Positions 45,481 to 54,107 of a stretch of DNA of 64,000 nucleotides are shown here, piece by piece (the first letter of the stretch is position 1; every line of letters starts with the position of its first letter). Origin of the DNA: Aurantiacibacter poecillastricola. GTDB lineage: Bacteria; Pseudomonadota; Alphaproteobacteria; Sphingomonadales; Sphingomonadaceae. The translations under genes were made by a program, and so were the position numbers. Location of the stretch: positions 21,001-85,000 of the forward strand of contig NZ_JAVAMS010000005.1 in assembly GCF_030730945.1 (NCBI RefSeq). Reading direction: 5' to 3'. The notes under the pieces were generated by a model. It searched no databases and was not told the DNA's origin. It was given only the letters and a program-made list of their open reading frames with translations.

Positions 45481-46368
45481 ATGCCACTCGTCAACATGAA
45501 ACCACTGCTGCGGCATGCGATGGACAATGGTTATGCCGTCGCCGCCTTCAATCTCGTCGATTACAACACCACGAAAGGGATGGTGAAGGCTGCCGAAGCG
45601 TTGAACGCGCCGGTCATCTGCCAGACCAGCAGCAAGACCATCGACTATTACAGCCACGAGGAAATCGTGTCGTGGGTGCGCACCGTCGCCACGGATTCGC
45701 CGGTACCGGTGGTTCTGCATCTCGATCACTGCAAAGACCTCGAAATGATCGAGAAGTGCGCGCGGACCGGCTGGACCTCCATCATGATCGATGCATCGGA
45801 ATATCCGTTCGAGGAAAACCTCGAGATGTCGAAGAAGGTTCGCGACATCGCCGAGAGGTACGGCGTCGGCATGGAAGCCGAGCTTGGGCAGATCATGGGC
45901 GTAGAAGACGACATGGTTGTGGCCGAGGAGGACTCGGTCCTCACCGATCCCGAGGACGCGAAAAAATTCTGCGACGCGCTGGACCTTTCCGCCTTCGCGT
46001 GTGCCGTCGGCACCGCGCACGGCTTCTACAAGGGTGAGCCCAAGGTGGATTTCGCCCGCATAAAGGCGATCAACGAAGCAACCAACACGCCGATGGCGCT
46101 GCATGGCGGCACCGGCCTGTCGGACGAGACCTTCGAGAAGGCCATTGCTCGCGGCTCTGCCAAGGTGAACATCTCCACTAACCTGAAACACGTCTTCGTC
46201 GAGAGCGTGGAAGCCTATCGCCGGGCCAATCCCGACGATTATGAGCCGCTTCGCGTGATCGATGCGCAGTATCAGGCCTGCAAGGACCTGTTCGCAGGCT
46301 TCATCGAGAAGTTTGGCGGCAAGGGCCAGGCCCCGGCCTTCCTCGAAAGCATGAAGGAAAGCGCCTGA
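45481..46368 (+). CDS. Class II (metal-dependent) fructose/tagatose-bisphosphate aldolase family
   Basis: Zn-dependent aldolase that links dihydroxyacetone phosphate with an aldehyde (or the reverse). 295 residues. Zn and phosphate motifs are visible: VVLHLDHCKD near residues 78-87, GTAHGFYKG, and ALHGGTGLSDE. It differs from ordinary glycolytic Fba by its company: a HAD phosphatase (stop-start overlap at 46368) and DhaL/DhaK follow. AGGGAG lies before the ATG. Substrate therefore may not be fructose 1,6-bisphosphate; no symbol is given. Confidence 0.85.
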   Translation: MPLVNMKPLLRHAMDNGYAVAAFNLVDYNTTKGMVKAAEALNAPVICQTSSKTIDYYSHEEIVSWVRTVATDSPVPVVLHLDHCKDLEMIEKCARTGWTSIMIDASEYPFEENLEMSKKVRDIAERYGVGMEAELGQIMGVEDDMVVAEEDSVLTDPEDAKKFCDALDLSAFACAVGTAHGFYKGEPKVDFARIKAINEATNTPMALHGGTGLSDETFEKAIARGSAKVNISTNLKHVFVESVEAYRRANPDDYEPLRVIDAQYQACKDLFAGFIEKFGGKGQAPAFLESMKESA

Positions 46369-47099
46369 TGCTGAAGGCGCTGATTTTCGATTGCGACGGC
46401 GTCCTTGTCGATACCGAGCGCGATGCGCACCGCGTCGGCTTCAACCGCGCCTTCGCCGAGTTCGGCATCGATGCCGAATGGAGCGTGGAACGCTATGCCG
46501 AACTGCTGAAAGTGGCAGGTGGCAAGGAGCGGATGACGGCCTATTTCGACGAGGACGGCTGGCCCGAGGACAAGGTGGCCGAACACGGGGGCAAGGACGA
46601 GCTCATCAAGGCGCTGCACAAGTATAAGACCGACCAGGTGAGCCAGATCGTGACCGACCTGCCGCTGCGCCCGGGCGTGCTGCGCATCGTCGATGAGGCG
46701 ATCGCCAATGACGTGCGCATCGGCGTATGCACCACCTCGAACGCGAAGTTCATCGATGCGGTGCTCGACCTTATGGGCGAAGAGCGCAAGGCCAAGTTCG
46801 AGTTCGTCCATGCGGGTGATGTCGTGTCGAAGAAGAAGCCCGATCCGGAGATCTACCAGCTGGCCACCAAATCGCTGGGCCTCCCGCAATCGGAATGCGT
46901 GGTGATCGAGGACAGCCGCAACGGCCTGCTGGCGGCGGTGGGCGCAGGCTATCCGGTGCTGATCACCACCAGCACATACACCGTGGAAGAAGACTTTACC
47001 GAAGCCGCGCGCGTCGTGCCCGAACTGGGCGACGCACCGAGCCCCGAGGTTACGCTGGCGGACCTCTCCGCCCTGACCGACGCGGGCGCGAACAACTAG
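46368..47099 (+). CDS. HAD-superfamily phosphatase, CbbY/beta-phosphoglucomutase-like
   Basis: 243 residues. Motif I DCDGVLVDTE at residues 8-17 (nucleophile D8), motif II in GVCTTSNAKF, motif III lysine in VSKKKPDPEIYQ, and motif IV VVIEDSRNGLLAAVGAG are all intact, with a helical cap between. Probably dephosphorylates a sugar phosphate made or used by the coupled aldolase; this is inferred from the operon. ATG overlaps the aldolase stop (TGATG). Confidence 0.85.
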   Translation: MLKALIFDCDGVLVDTERDAHRVGFNRAFAEFGIDAEWSVERYAELLKVAGGKERMTAYFDEDGWPEDKVAEHGGKDELIKALHKYKTDQVSQIVTDLPLRPGVLRIVDEAIANDVRIGVCTTSNAKFIDAVLDLMGEERKAKFEFVHAGDVVSKKKPDPEIYQLATKSLGLPQSECVVIEDSRNGLLAAVGAGYPVLITTSTYTVEEDFTEAARVVPELGDAPSPEVTLADLSALTDAGANN

Positions 47100-47119
47100 A
47101 ACTGGGAGAGACACCGACA

Positions 47120-47800
47120 ATGGCGACCATCTCGCTATCCACTATCGAACAGGGTATCGACACCACGGCCGATACCGTAATCCGCAACGAAAGCTATTTC
47201 TCCGATCTCGACGGTCTCGCCGGAGACGGCGATTTCGGTACTTCGCTGGCGACCGGTTTCAAGGTCATCAAGAAGGACCTGCCCGATCTCGACAAGTCCG
47301 ATATCGGCACCATGCTGCTCAAGATCTCGATGATCGTGTCCAAGCATGTCGGCGGCTCTTCGGGGCCGATCTGGGGTACGGGATTCATGAAGGCCGCCAT
47401 GCCCACCAAGGGAAAGTCCGAGCTGACCCTTCAGGAATTCGCCGATGCCATCGGCAATGCGGTTGACGGCATCATGGCTCGCGGCGGCGCGAAGCTGGGC
47501 GACAAGACCCTGCTCGACGCGGTGATCCCGGTGGCCGAGAAGCTGAAGGACCACGCCGAAAAGGGCACCGAGGACCTGGCCGAAGTGCTGAAGGACTGCG
47601 CCACCATCGCCGATGGTGCGGTCGAAACCACGCGCAGCCTCGTCGCCCATCGAGGCCGTGCGAGCCAGGTGGGCGAACGCAGTGCCAACACCCCCGACCC
47701 CGGCATCGTGGCCATCGCCACCATCCTTGCCGACTGGTGCAAGGCGAACAGCGTCGAATATACGCCTGCCGCCCCCGAGGTCGCCAAGGCCAGCGCCTGA
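47120..47800 (+). CDS. dhaL: Dihydroxyacetone kinase subunit DhaL
   Basis: Nucleotide-binding subunit of dihydroxyacetone (or related ketose) kinase. 226 residues, all helical. The metal-binding motif reads GLAGDGDFGTSL; the aspartates are kept but the usual histidine of GD(A/G)DHG is phenylalanine. GGSSGPIWGTGFMKAA and GAKLGDKTLLDAVIP are family motifs. Twenty bases after the HAD gene and 33 before dhaK. No DhaM phosphotransfer partner is seen, so ATP is the more likely donor. Confidence 0.88.
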   Translation: MATISLSTIEQGIDTTADTVIRNESYFSDLDGLAGDGDFGTSLATGFKVIKKDLPDLDKSDIGTMLLKISMIVSKHVGGSSGPIWGTGFMKAAMPTKGKSELTLQEFADAIGNAVDGIMARGGAKLGDKTLLDAVIPVAEKLKDHAEKGTEDLAEVLKDCATIADGAVETTRSLVAHRGRASQVGERSANTPDPGIVAIATILADWCKANSVEYTPAAPEVAKASA

Positions 47801-47833
47801 GAATTCGAACATCCAAAGACGGAGAGGAAAGAC

Positions 47834-48829
47834 ATGAAGAAATTCGTCAACAAACCCGAAGATTTCGTGCCCGAGTTCATGCAGGGCATTCTGGCCGCGA
47901 ACCCCGACCTGCTGGAAGGCAATCTCGAATTCCAGATGGTGAAGCGCAAGGATCGCCCGGTCGATAACAAGGTCTCGATCGTTCAGGGCTCCGGCTCGGG
48001 TCACGAGCCCGCGCACGTCATGGCCGTCGGTCCCGGCATGCTCGATGGCGCCTGCCAGGGCCCGGTCTTCGCCGCGCCGCCGGTGGACGCCTGCTACGAG
48101 ACGATCAAGGCCCTCGCCACGCCCGCCGGCGTATTGGTGCTGGTGAACAACTACCAGGGCGACCGCATGGCGTGGGATACCGCCGTCGAGCTTGCGCAGG
48201 CCGAGGACATCAAGGTCGACCAGTTCCTGATCAATGACGACGTGGCGGTGAAGGATTCGCTCTACACCGTCGGTCGTCGCGGTGTTGCCGGCAACTTCTT
48301 CGTGATGAAGGCCTGCGGTGCCGCTGCCGAGGAAGGCAAGTCACTGGACGAGGTGAAGGCGGTTGCAGAGAAGGTGAACAACAACGTGCGCACCATGGGC
48401 GTCGCGCTCACCAGTTGCATCCCGCCCGCCAAGGGCTCGCCCATCTTCGACATTGGCGACGACGAGATGGAAGTCGGCGTCGGTATCCATGGCGAGCCGG
48501 GCCGCGAACGTGCCAAGATCACCAGTGCGGACGAGATTACCAAGACCCTGTTCGATGCCGTCGCGGACGACCTTCCGTTCGAGAACGGCGACCGCGTTGC
48601 ACTGATGGTGAATGGCCTCGGCGGCACGCCGCCTGCCGAACTCTACGTGCTCTATAACAAGGCCGCGCAGCTGTGCGAGGAGCGCGGGCTTACCGTGGTG
48701 CGCAACTATGTCGGCGAATATTGCACCTCGCTGGAAATGGCCGGTGCTTCGATCACGCTGCTGAAGCTTGACGGTGAACTGGAGACATATCTGGATGCAC
48801 CGGCAGAAACGGCCGCGCGCATCTTCTGA
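47834..48829 (+). CDS. dhaK: Dihydroxyacetone kinase subunit DhaK
   Basis: Substrate-binding subunit. 331 residues. GSGSGHEPAHVMAVGPGML near residues 52-70 and the covalent-binding histidine H219 in VGVGIHGEPGRE agree with known DhaK. EAFF-like variations: the usual VF(T/A)SP loop reads VFAAPP. An AGGAAAG ribosome site lies upstream. Substrate may be dihydroxyacetone or a related short ketose or tetrulose. A terminator at 48857-48895 closes the operon. Confidence 0.92.
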   Translation: MKKFVNKPEDFVPEFMQGILAANPDLLEGNLEFQMVKRKDRPVDNKVSIVQGSGSGHEPAHVMAVGPGMLDGACQGPVFAAPPVDACYETIKALATPAGVLVLVNNYQGDRMAWDTAVELAQAEDIKVDQFLINDDVAVKDSLYTVGRRGVAGNFFVMKACGAAAEEGKSLDEVKAVAEKVNNNVRTMGVALTSCIPPAKGSPIFDIGDDEMEVGVGIHGEPGRERAKITSADEITKTLFDAVADDLPFENGDRVALMVNGLGGTPPAELYVLYNKAAQLCEERGLTVVRNYVGEYCTSLEMAGASITLLKLDGELETYLDAPAETAARIF

Positions 48830-48856
48830 TAGATTGTTTCACGGTCCAGACAGATA

Positions 48857-48895
48857 CGCCCGGTTCCAGCGATGGAGCCGGGCGTTTCTGTCTTT
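48857..48895 (+). terminator. Rho-independent terminator after dhaK
   Basis: Stem CGCCCGGTTCC with GGAGCCGGGCG (11 pairs, one G-U), six-base loop, then TTTCTGTCTTT. It lies 28 bases after the dhaK stop and before the RlpA-family gene. Confidence 0.8.
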
Positions 48896-48942
48896 CGGGA
48901 ACCTTTTCGGAACATCGCCACTGCCTCATCCCTTGATTTGGT

Positions 48943-49527
48943 ATGAGGAATAACAATTCGACCACCATTGCCGATCATCACCTTCCCAGCCGCCGGGAGC
49001 GATTGCGCACGTTCATGCGCCTCAAGTCGCAGCGACGGATGGCTCTGCTGGGCACCGGCGTCTTCGCCGCGCTCTCGCTGGCTCTAGGGGCGGAACTGCT
49101 ACAGGATCGCACGACTCCGGACATCGTAAAGCTGGGTGACGGACGCGCCAGCGTCGAAGCCATGCCGGTGGCCGAACTGGAAGGCTTGGAACTTGAGCCC
49201 ATTCCCGCCAATCTGCCCGTTCCGCAGGAAAGCGCCATGGGCGCAGGAGACGCCAGCTATTATGGCGATGAACTCGCCGGCAATCGCACGGCAAGCGGCG
49301 AGGTTTTCGATCCCCAGCAGCTGACCGCCGCCCATCGCACCCTTCCGCTAGGCAGCGAAGTGCGGGTAACCAACCCGCGCAATGGCGAGAGCGTGGTGGT
49401 TCGCGTCAACGACCGCGGACCGTATCACGGCAACCGCGTTATCGACCTCAGCTACGCTGCCGCGCGTGAGATCGGCTTGATCAGCAGCGGAACGGGCCGC
49501 GTGAACCTCGCACTGCTGGTAAGCTGA
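48943..49527 (+). CDS. rlpA: RlpA-family septal/cell-wall protein (DPBB domain)
   Basis: 194 residues. A basic N-terminus and one hydrophobic helix (MALLGTGVFAALSLALGAEL, residues ~33-52) lead to the double-psi beta-barrel typical of RlpA: ASYYGDELAGNRTASGEVFD, AAHRTLPLGSEVRVTNPRNG, RVNDRGPYHGNRVIDLSYAA. The catalytic Asp and His of the fold are retained. No lipobox and no SPOR domain, so it is a membrane-anchored minimal form. Upstream in-frame starts at 49015 and 49039 are possible. Confidence 0.85.
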   Translation: MRNNNSTTIADHHLPSRRERLRTFMRLKSQRRMALLGTGVFAALSLALGAELLQDRTTPDIVKLGDGRASVEAMPVAELEGLELEPIPANLPVPQESAMGAGDASYYGDELAGNRTASGEVFDPQQLTAAHRTLPLGSEVRVTNPRNGESVVVRVNDRGPYHGNRVIDLSYAAAREIGLISSGTGRVNLALLVS

Positions 49528-49545
49528 TCGGCAGCGCTTGCGGCG

Positions 49546-50505
49546 CTATCGGCCCGCATCCCGTGCGGAATTGATGTCGACCGATTTCGGGCTTTTCGAG
49601 AACAGCGCCGTGTAGGGATCGTCGCCGGTTTCCATGAGATGGGGCTCGGTCCCTTCGCGAACGGTAGTGCGCCGCATGTCGCGCTTGTAAGCGGTGTAAT
49701 CGTATTCGCCGCCGCGATGCATGCTGCACAGATTGTCCCAGATCACCATGTCACCGGGCTGCCACTGCCACTTGAAGGTGTACTTGTCCTGTGTGGTATG
49801 GGCGATCAGGTCCTGGATGAGCTTGCGCCCTTCCTCCTTGTCCATCCCCTCGATATCCATCGTGTGCGCCGCGATGAACAGGCTCTTGCGGCCCGATCCG
49901 GCATGGGTATGGACCAGCTTGTGCTTTGCGACGGGACGTTCGTAGATCTCTGCCTCGTCGATCTCGGCGCCTGCCTTCTTTCGACTCCACCACAGCGAGT
50001 TGATGCCGACCTTGTCCTCGATCAGGTCCCTGGTTTCTTGCGGCAGGTCCTCATAGGCGGTGCGCGCATCGGCGAACCACGTCTCGCCCCCAGCCTCGGT
50101 CGGCGGAGTGATGTGGGCGAGCAGGATCGAATAGCTCGTGCGCTTTTCCAGGAATGCGCTGTCGGTGTGCCACAGCCGATCGCCCTTGCGGTACTCGACA
50201 GCGGCGGGATCGGTGGTGATCTCGCCTTCGAGATTGAGATTGGAGGCGTCGAACAGCTCGCGATAGGGAAGCCGCGTTTTCTGCCCCTCGGCGCGCTTGG
50301 GCGTGCGTTCGAGATAGCCGAAATTGCGGCTGAACTCGACATGCTGCTCATCGGTCAGGCCGGTGTCGCGCCAGACGGTCACGCCGTACTTGTCCATCGC
50401 GTCGGTGATCTGCTTGACTTCGTCCGCCGACAATCGCTTCGTCAGGTCGAGACCCGAACAGACTGCTCCGAACCTGGGCAGGATGGGTTCGCATTTGAGG
50501 GCCAT
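49546..50505 (-). CDS. TauD/TfdA-family 2-oxoglutarate-dependent dioxygenase
   Basis: 319 residues. Fe(II) ligands: HxD in LWHTDSAFLEKR near residue 112 and the distal histidine in NLCSMHRGGEYD, followed by RRTTVREGTE with the oxoglutarate-binding arginine. Sequence style is nearest TfdA/alkyl sulfatase-type members, but the substrate cannot be named. Single gene, divergent from the I78-inhibitor gene, with 174 non-coding bases between; convergent with RlpA. Confidence 0.88.
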   Translation of the reverse strand: MALKCEPILPRFGAVCSGLDLTKRLSADEVKQITDAMDKYGVTVWRDTGLTDEQHVEFSRNFGYLERTPKRAEGQKTRLPYRELFDASNLNLEGEITTDPAAVEYRKGDRLWHTDSAFLEKRTSYSILLAHITPPTEAGGETWFADARTAYEDLPQETRDLIEDKVGINSLWWSRKKAGAEIDEAEIYERPVAKHKLVHTHAGSGRKSLFIAAHTMDIEGMDKEEGRKLIQDLIAHTTQDKYTFKWQWQPGDMVIWDNLCSMHRGGEYDYTAYKRDMRRTTVREGTEPHLMETGDDPYTALFSKSPKSVDINSARDAGR

Positions 50506-50679
50506 GACTTCTCTCTCCGTAATGCCATTGCGCGTCTCGCCACCCTGGGCTGGGGGTCGGCGCGCTTGCCAGACACTATAGGGGCTCTAGACGAAATTGA
50601 CTATGCCCTGTTGCAGGAAGCAATACCGCCTTGGCCAAAGCTGCTGGCGCGGCAAAAAGCTTGGCGCTAGAAGGCGGGC

Positions 50680-50979
50680 ATGATCCGTTTCGCCTTGATC
50701 CCCGCCTGTATCGCGCTGGCCGCTTGCGCCACTGCTACTCCCGAAGCTGGTAACCCGCCGATGCAGGAGCCCGCAAGCGAATGCGATGTGCAACCCGCGC
50801 AGGTTCTGATTGGAGAGCGCGCGACCGAGGCGCTCGGCACGCAATTGCTGGAGCTGACAGGCGCTCGCACCCTCCGCTGGGTGCCGCCGCGCACCGCCGT
50901 CACCATGGATTTTCGCCCCGACCGACTGACCGTCCATTACGATGATGATCGCGTGATAGAGAGGATCTCTTGTGGCTGA
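50680..50979 (+). CDS. I78-family peptidase inhibitor lipoprotein
   Basis: 99 residues. Lipoprotein signal with lipobox LAAC (C16). The C-terminal ~60 residues show the inhibitor I78 pattern: VLIGERATEALGTQLLELTG, then RTLRWVPPRTAVTMDFRPDR, LTVHYDDDRVIERISCG. I78 members inhibit subtilisin- and elastase-like proteases, so this probably protects the envelope. Two-gene overlap: its stop lies inside the RidA gene. Confidence 0.84.
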   Translation: MIRFALIPACIALAACATATPEAGNPPMQEPASECDVQPAQVLIGERATEALGTQLLELTGARTLRWVPPRTAVTMDFRPDRLTVHYDDDRVIERISCG

Positions 50980-51391
50980 CCGCGAACCGGACAGCCCCAA
51001 TGATGGCCGCCAGCGCATCTCGCCACTCGGCCCCTTCGAGGAAGCTGCCGGCTTCACCCGCGCCATCCGTGTCGGCGACCGGATCATCGTGTCGGGCAAT
51101 GTCGGGGTGGAGGAGGATGGCAGCGTCAGCCCCGATGCCGGGCGCCAGGCCGATCGCTGCTTCGAACAGATCCTCGACTATATCGGCCAGCTTGGCGGAC
51201 ATGCGGGCGACGTGGTGCGCGTGCGCATGTTCGTGACCGACATGGCCGATGCCGATGCCGTGACGGCCGCCTTTACCCGCGCAGTAGGCCATGCGCGGCC
51301 CACCGGCACGCTGGTGGGCATCAACGCGCTCTACAACCCGGAATGGAAATGCGAGATCGAGGCAGAGGCGGTGATCGGAAGCCTGCAGTGA
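50972..51391 (+). CDS. RidA/YjgF/UK114-family protein
   Basis: 139 residues from a GTG start overlapping the I78 gene by eight bases. RAIRVGDRIIVSGNVGVEED, GGHAGDVVRVRMFVTDM, ARPTGTLVGINALYNPEWKC and EIEAEAVI are family motifs, but the arginine of the imine-deaminating RidA (R in the NTR-type site) is not clear because the position near 100-110 reads ARPTGT, consistent with it. Possible imine/enamine deaminase or a related role. Next gene starts inside its stop. Confidence 0.82.
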   Translation: MADREPDSPNDGRQRISPLGPFEEAAGFTRAIRVGDRIIVSGNVGVEEDGSVSPDAGRQADRCFEQILDYIGQLGGHAGDVVRVRMFVTDMADADAVTAAFTRAVGHARPTGTLVGINALYNPEWKCEIEAEAVIGSLQ

Positions 51392-51753
51392 AAGGGCGGT
51401 TCGCGCTCGCCGTAGCAGCAACGCTGCTGCTCCAGGCTTGCGGTGACGACCTCGAAAGCCGCCAAGCCGTTGTCGAGGAGATGCAGGGTCCCCGCGAACT
51501 TGTCATTCCTACTGCCAAACCGACCGGGCCCCGCAGCGCCGGGGCAGCAGAGCAAGGTTTCGACGACGATGGCTCTGCGCAGGACCGGCGAACCGACGAA
51601 ATCATGATCGACGCGGAGCCCGAGAACCTTATCGACGATACGCGCGGTTTCTCCGCCGATCCTCTCGACGATGCGCGCGGGTTCGACCCGACGCCGATAG
51701 AGCCTGAAGTCTTCGCGCCGGAACCAATGGAGCCCGAGACGGTCGAAGACTAG
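51388..51753 (+). CDS. Acidic lipoprotein of unknown function
   Basis: 121 residues from a GTG that overlaps the RidA stop (GTGA). Signal peptide with lipobox LLQAC (C18). The mature part is strongly acidic and lacks hydrophobic core; it contains a short repeat (IDDTRGFSADP and LDDARGFDPTP) and ends EPEVFAPEPMEPETVED. Unstructured extension of an outer-membrane lipoprotein is likely. No family recognised; part of the three-gene set I78-RidA-lipoprotein. Confidence 0.65.
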   Translation: MKGRFALAVAATLLLQACGDDLESRQAVVEEMQGPRELVIPTAKPTGPRSAGAAEQGFDDDGSAQDRRTDEIMIDAEPENLIDDTRGFSADPLDDARGFDPTPIEPEVFAPEPMEPETVED

Positions 51754-51895
51754 GGACCCGGGACCTTTCGTTATCCTGTGTGCCAGACGGCCCACAAAAA
51801 GTTTCATACGAGACCGATTGCCCCGCGGCGTGCCTTTTGACATGGGCTTTGACAATGGCGCTGGCTGACTGGCGCATTCGGCGCAGGAGAAACGC

Positions 51896-53041
51896 ATGAC
51901 CGGACAATTCGCGCTTACCGAGGACCAGCTCGCCATTCAGGACATGGCGCAGCGCTTCACCGCCGACAATATCACGCCCCATGCGGGCGAGTGGGACGAA
52001 GCGCATCACTTCCCCGTAGATGTCATCAAGCGCACCGGTGAACTCGGTTTCGGGGCGATCTACGTCTCGGAAGAATCTGGAGGCATCGCGCTCGGGCGGC
52101 TCGAAGCAGCGCTGATCATGGAAGCGATGGCTTATGGCTGCCCCACCACCAGCGCCTTCATCTCGATCCACAACATGGCCGCATGGATGATCGACAGCTT
52201 CGGCGGGAAGGAGCTGAAGGATCGCTACCTCCCCGATCTCGTCTCCATGGAAAAGCTTGCCAGCTACGCTTTGACGGAGCCTGCATCGGGCTCCGATGCG
52301 GCGGCACTGAAGACCACGGCGAAGCTCGATGGCGACGATTACGTGCTCAATGGCACCAAACAGTTCATCTCTGGCGGCGGGGTGAACGACGTTTATGTCG
52401 TGATGGTCCGCACCGGCGAGCACAAGACGCGCGGCATTTCGGCCATCGTGGTGGACAAGGACACGCCCGGCCTCAGCTTCGGCGCGCCGGAGAAGAAGCT
52501 CGGCTGGAACGCCAGCCCCACCGCGCAGCTCATCTTCGAGGATGCGCGCGTGCCCGTCTCCAACCGCGTGGGCGAGGAAGGCGACGGCTTCCGCTTCGCG
52601 ATGGCGGGTCTCGACGGCGGGCGCCTCAATATCGGCGCCTGTTCCCTGGGCGGCGCGCAGCGCTGCCTCGACGAGGCGGTGGCCTATGCCAAGGATCGCC
52701 AGCAGTTCGGCCAGCCTATCGCCGACTTCCAGAACACCCAGTTCATGCTCGCCGACATGGCGACGGAGCTCGAAGCGGCCCGCGCCCTCCTCTACCTCGC
52801 CGCCGCCAAGGTAACCGAGAACGCGCCCGACAAGACGCGCTTCTCCGCCATGGCCAAGCGCCTCGCCACCGACAGCGGCAGCAATGTCGTGAACAACGCC
52901 CTGCAGCTCTTCGGCGGCTATGGCTACCTGAAGGACTATCCCATCGAACGCTTCTGGCGCGACCTGCGCGTGCATTCGATCCTGGAAGGCACGAACCAGG
53001 TGATGCGCATGATCGTGGGCCGCGACCTTCTGAAAGATTAG
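51896..53041 (+). CDS. Acyl-CoA dehydrogenase, isobutyryl-CoA dehydrogenase type
   Basis: 381 residues, full length. Motifs: YALTEPASGSDAAALKTTA, LGWNASPTAQLIFEDARVPV, ALQLFGGYGYLKDYPIERF and catalytic-base E364 in HSILEGTNQVMRMIVGRDLL. Glu at the equivalent of short-chain enzymes and the adjacent 3-hydroxyisobutyryl-CoA hydrolase gene argue for oxidation of isobutyryl-CoA in valine breakdown; other branched short-chain substrates are possible. Electron acceptor would be ETF. Confidence 0.88.
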   Translation: MTGQFALTEDQLAIQDMAQRFTADNITPHAGEWDEAHHFPVDVIKRTGELGFGAIYVSEESGGIALGRLEAALIMEAMAYGCPTTSAFISIHNMAAWMIDSFGGKELKDRYLPDLVSMEKLASYALTEPASGSDAAALKTTAKLDGDDYVLNGTKQFISGGGVNDVYVVMVRTGEHKTRGISAIVVDKDTPGLSFGAPEKKLGWNASPTAQLIFEDARVPVSNRVGEEGDGFRFAMAGLDGGRLNIGACSLGGAQRCLDEAVAYAKDRQQFGQPIADFQNTQFMLADMATELEAARALLYLAAAKVTENAPDKTRFSAMAKRLATDSGSNVVNNALQLFGGYGYLKDYPIERFWRDLRVHSILEGTNQVMRMIVGRDLLKD

Positions 53042-53048
53042 GACCTGT

Positions 53049-54107
53049 ATGACCGATCAGTTGAACATCCACGCCCACGGCCAGGTTGGGCACCTGTCGC
53101 TCAACCGGCCCAAGGCGATCCATGCCCTGACGCTCGATATGTGCGAGGGGCTGAGCGCCGCCCTGCTGGAATGGCGCGGCGAGGCGGCGATCGAGGCCGT
53201 CATCCTCGACCACGCAGAGGGCCGCGGTTTCTGCGCTGGCGGGGACGTGGCTTTGCTTCGTAATTCCGCGATGGAAGATGGCGGCGCGAAGGGCCGCGAG
53301 TTCTTCCATGCCGAGTATCGCCTGAATCACCTGATGTTCACCTATCCCAAGCCCATCATTGCCTTCATGGACGGCGTGACGATGGGCGGCGGCGTCGGCA
53401 TCAGCCAGCCGGCGAAGTTTCGCGTGGCGACGGAGAACACCAAGTTCGCCATGCCCGAAGGCTCGATCGGTCTGTTCCCCGATGTCGGTGCAGGCCACTA
53501 TTTGCCGCGCCTGCCCGGACAGGTGGGCAAGTTCCTTGCCCTCACCGGCGCGCGGCTGGACGGGGCGGAGTGCCTATGGGCAGGCCTCGCCACGCACTAC
53601 ATCGCCAACGCGAAGCTGGCCGAAGTGAAGGCCCGTATCGTTGCCGAACCGGGCAAGATCCAGGCCATCCTCGACGAATTCTCCAGCGAAGCGCCCGAGC
53701 CTAGGATCGCCGGGAACAAGGGTCGCATCGACAAACTGTTCGCCCCGGAAACGCTGGAAGGCATCATCGCCAATCTGGAGCAGGACGCCAGCGACTGGGC
53801 GGCGAAGGAATTGGCGGCGGTCTCTTCCAAGTGCCCGATGACGAGCAAGGTCGCGCTCCACCAGTTCTCCGAGAATGCCGACTGCCGCGATTTCGCCGCC
53901 AACATGGCGATGGAGTATCGCATCGCTGCCCGCATGATCATGCGCCCCGACTTTGCCGAGGGCGTGCGCGCCGTGCTGGTGGACAAGGACAACGCTCCCC
54001 AATGGCAGCCTGCCGAGCCCGAGCAGATCAGCGAAGGCGATGTCGAAGCGATCTTCGCGCCCTTGCCCGAAGGCGAGGAGTGGACTCCGTTCCCGGCGTC
54101 CGCCTAG
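53049..54107 (+). CDS. 3-Hydroxyisobutyryl-CoA hydrolase
   Basis: 352 residues of crotonase fold. GRGFCAGGDVALLRNSAMED, KPIIAFMDGVTMGGGVGISQ and MPEGSIGLFPDVGAGHYLPR match the HIBCH subgroup; the longer C-terminus with KCPMTSKVALHQFSENADC is also typical. It cleaves 3-hydroxyisobutyryl-CoA to the free acid in valine catabolism. Seven bases after the acyl-CoA dehydrogenase; converges with the kinase gene by four bases. Confidence 0.9.
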   Translation: MTDQLNIHAHGQVGHLSLNRPKAIHALTLDMCEGLSAALLEWRGEAAIEAVILDHAEGRGFCAGGDVALLRNSAMEDGGAKGREFFHAEYRLNHLMFTYPKPIIAFMDGVTMGGGVGISQPAKFRVATENTKFAMPEGSIGLFPDVGAGHYLPRLPGQVGKFLALTGARLDGAECLWAGLATHYIANAKLAEVKARIVAEPGKIQAILDEFSSEAPEPRIAGNKGRIDKLFAPETLEGIIANLEQDASDWAAKELAAVSSKCPMTSKVALHQFSENADCRDFAANMAMEYRIAARMIMRPDFAEGVRAVLVDKDNAPQWQPAEPEQISEGDVEAIFAPLPEGEEWTPFPASA

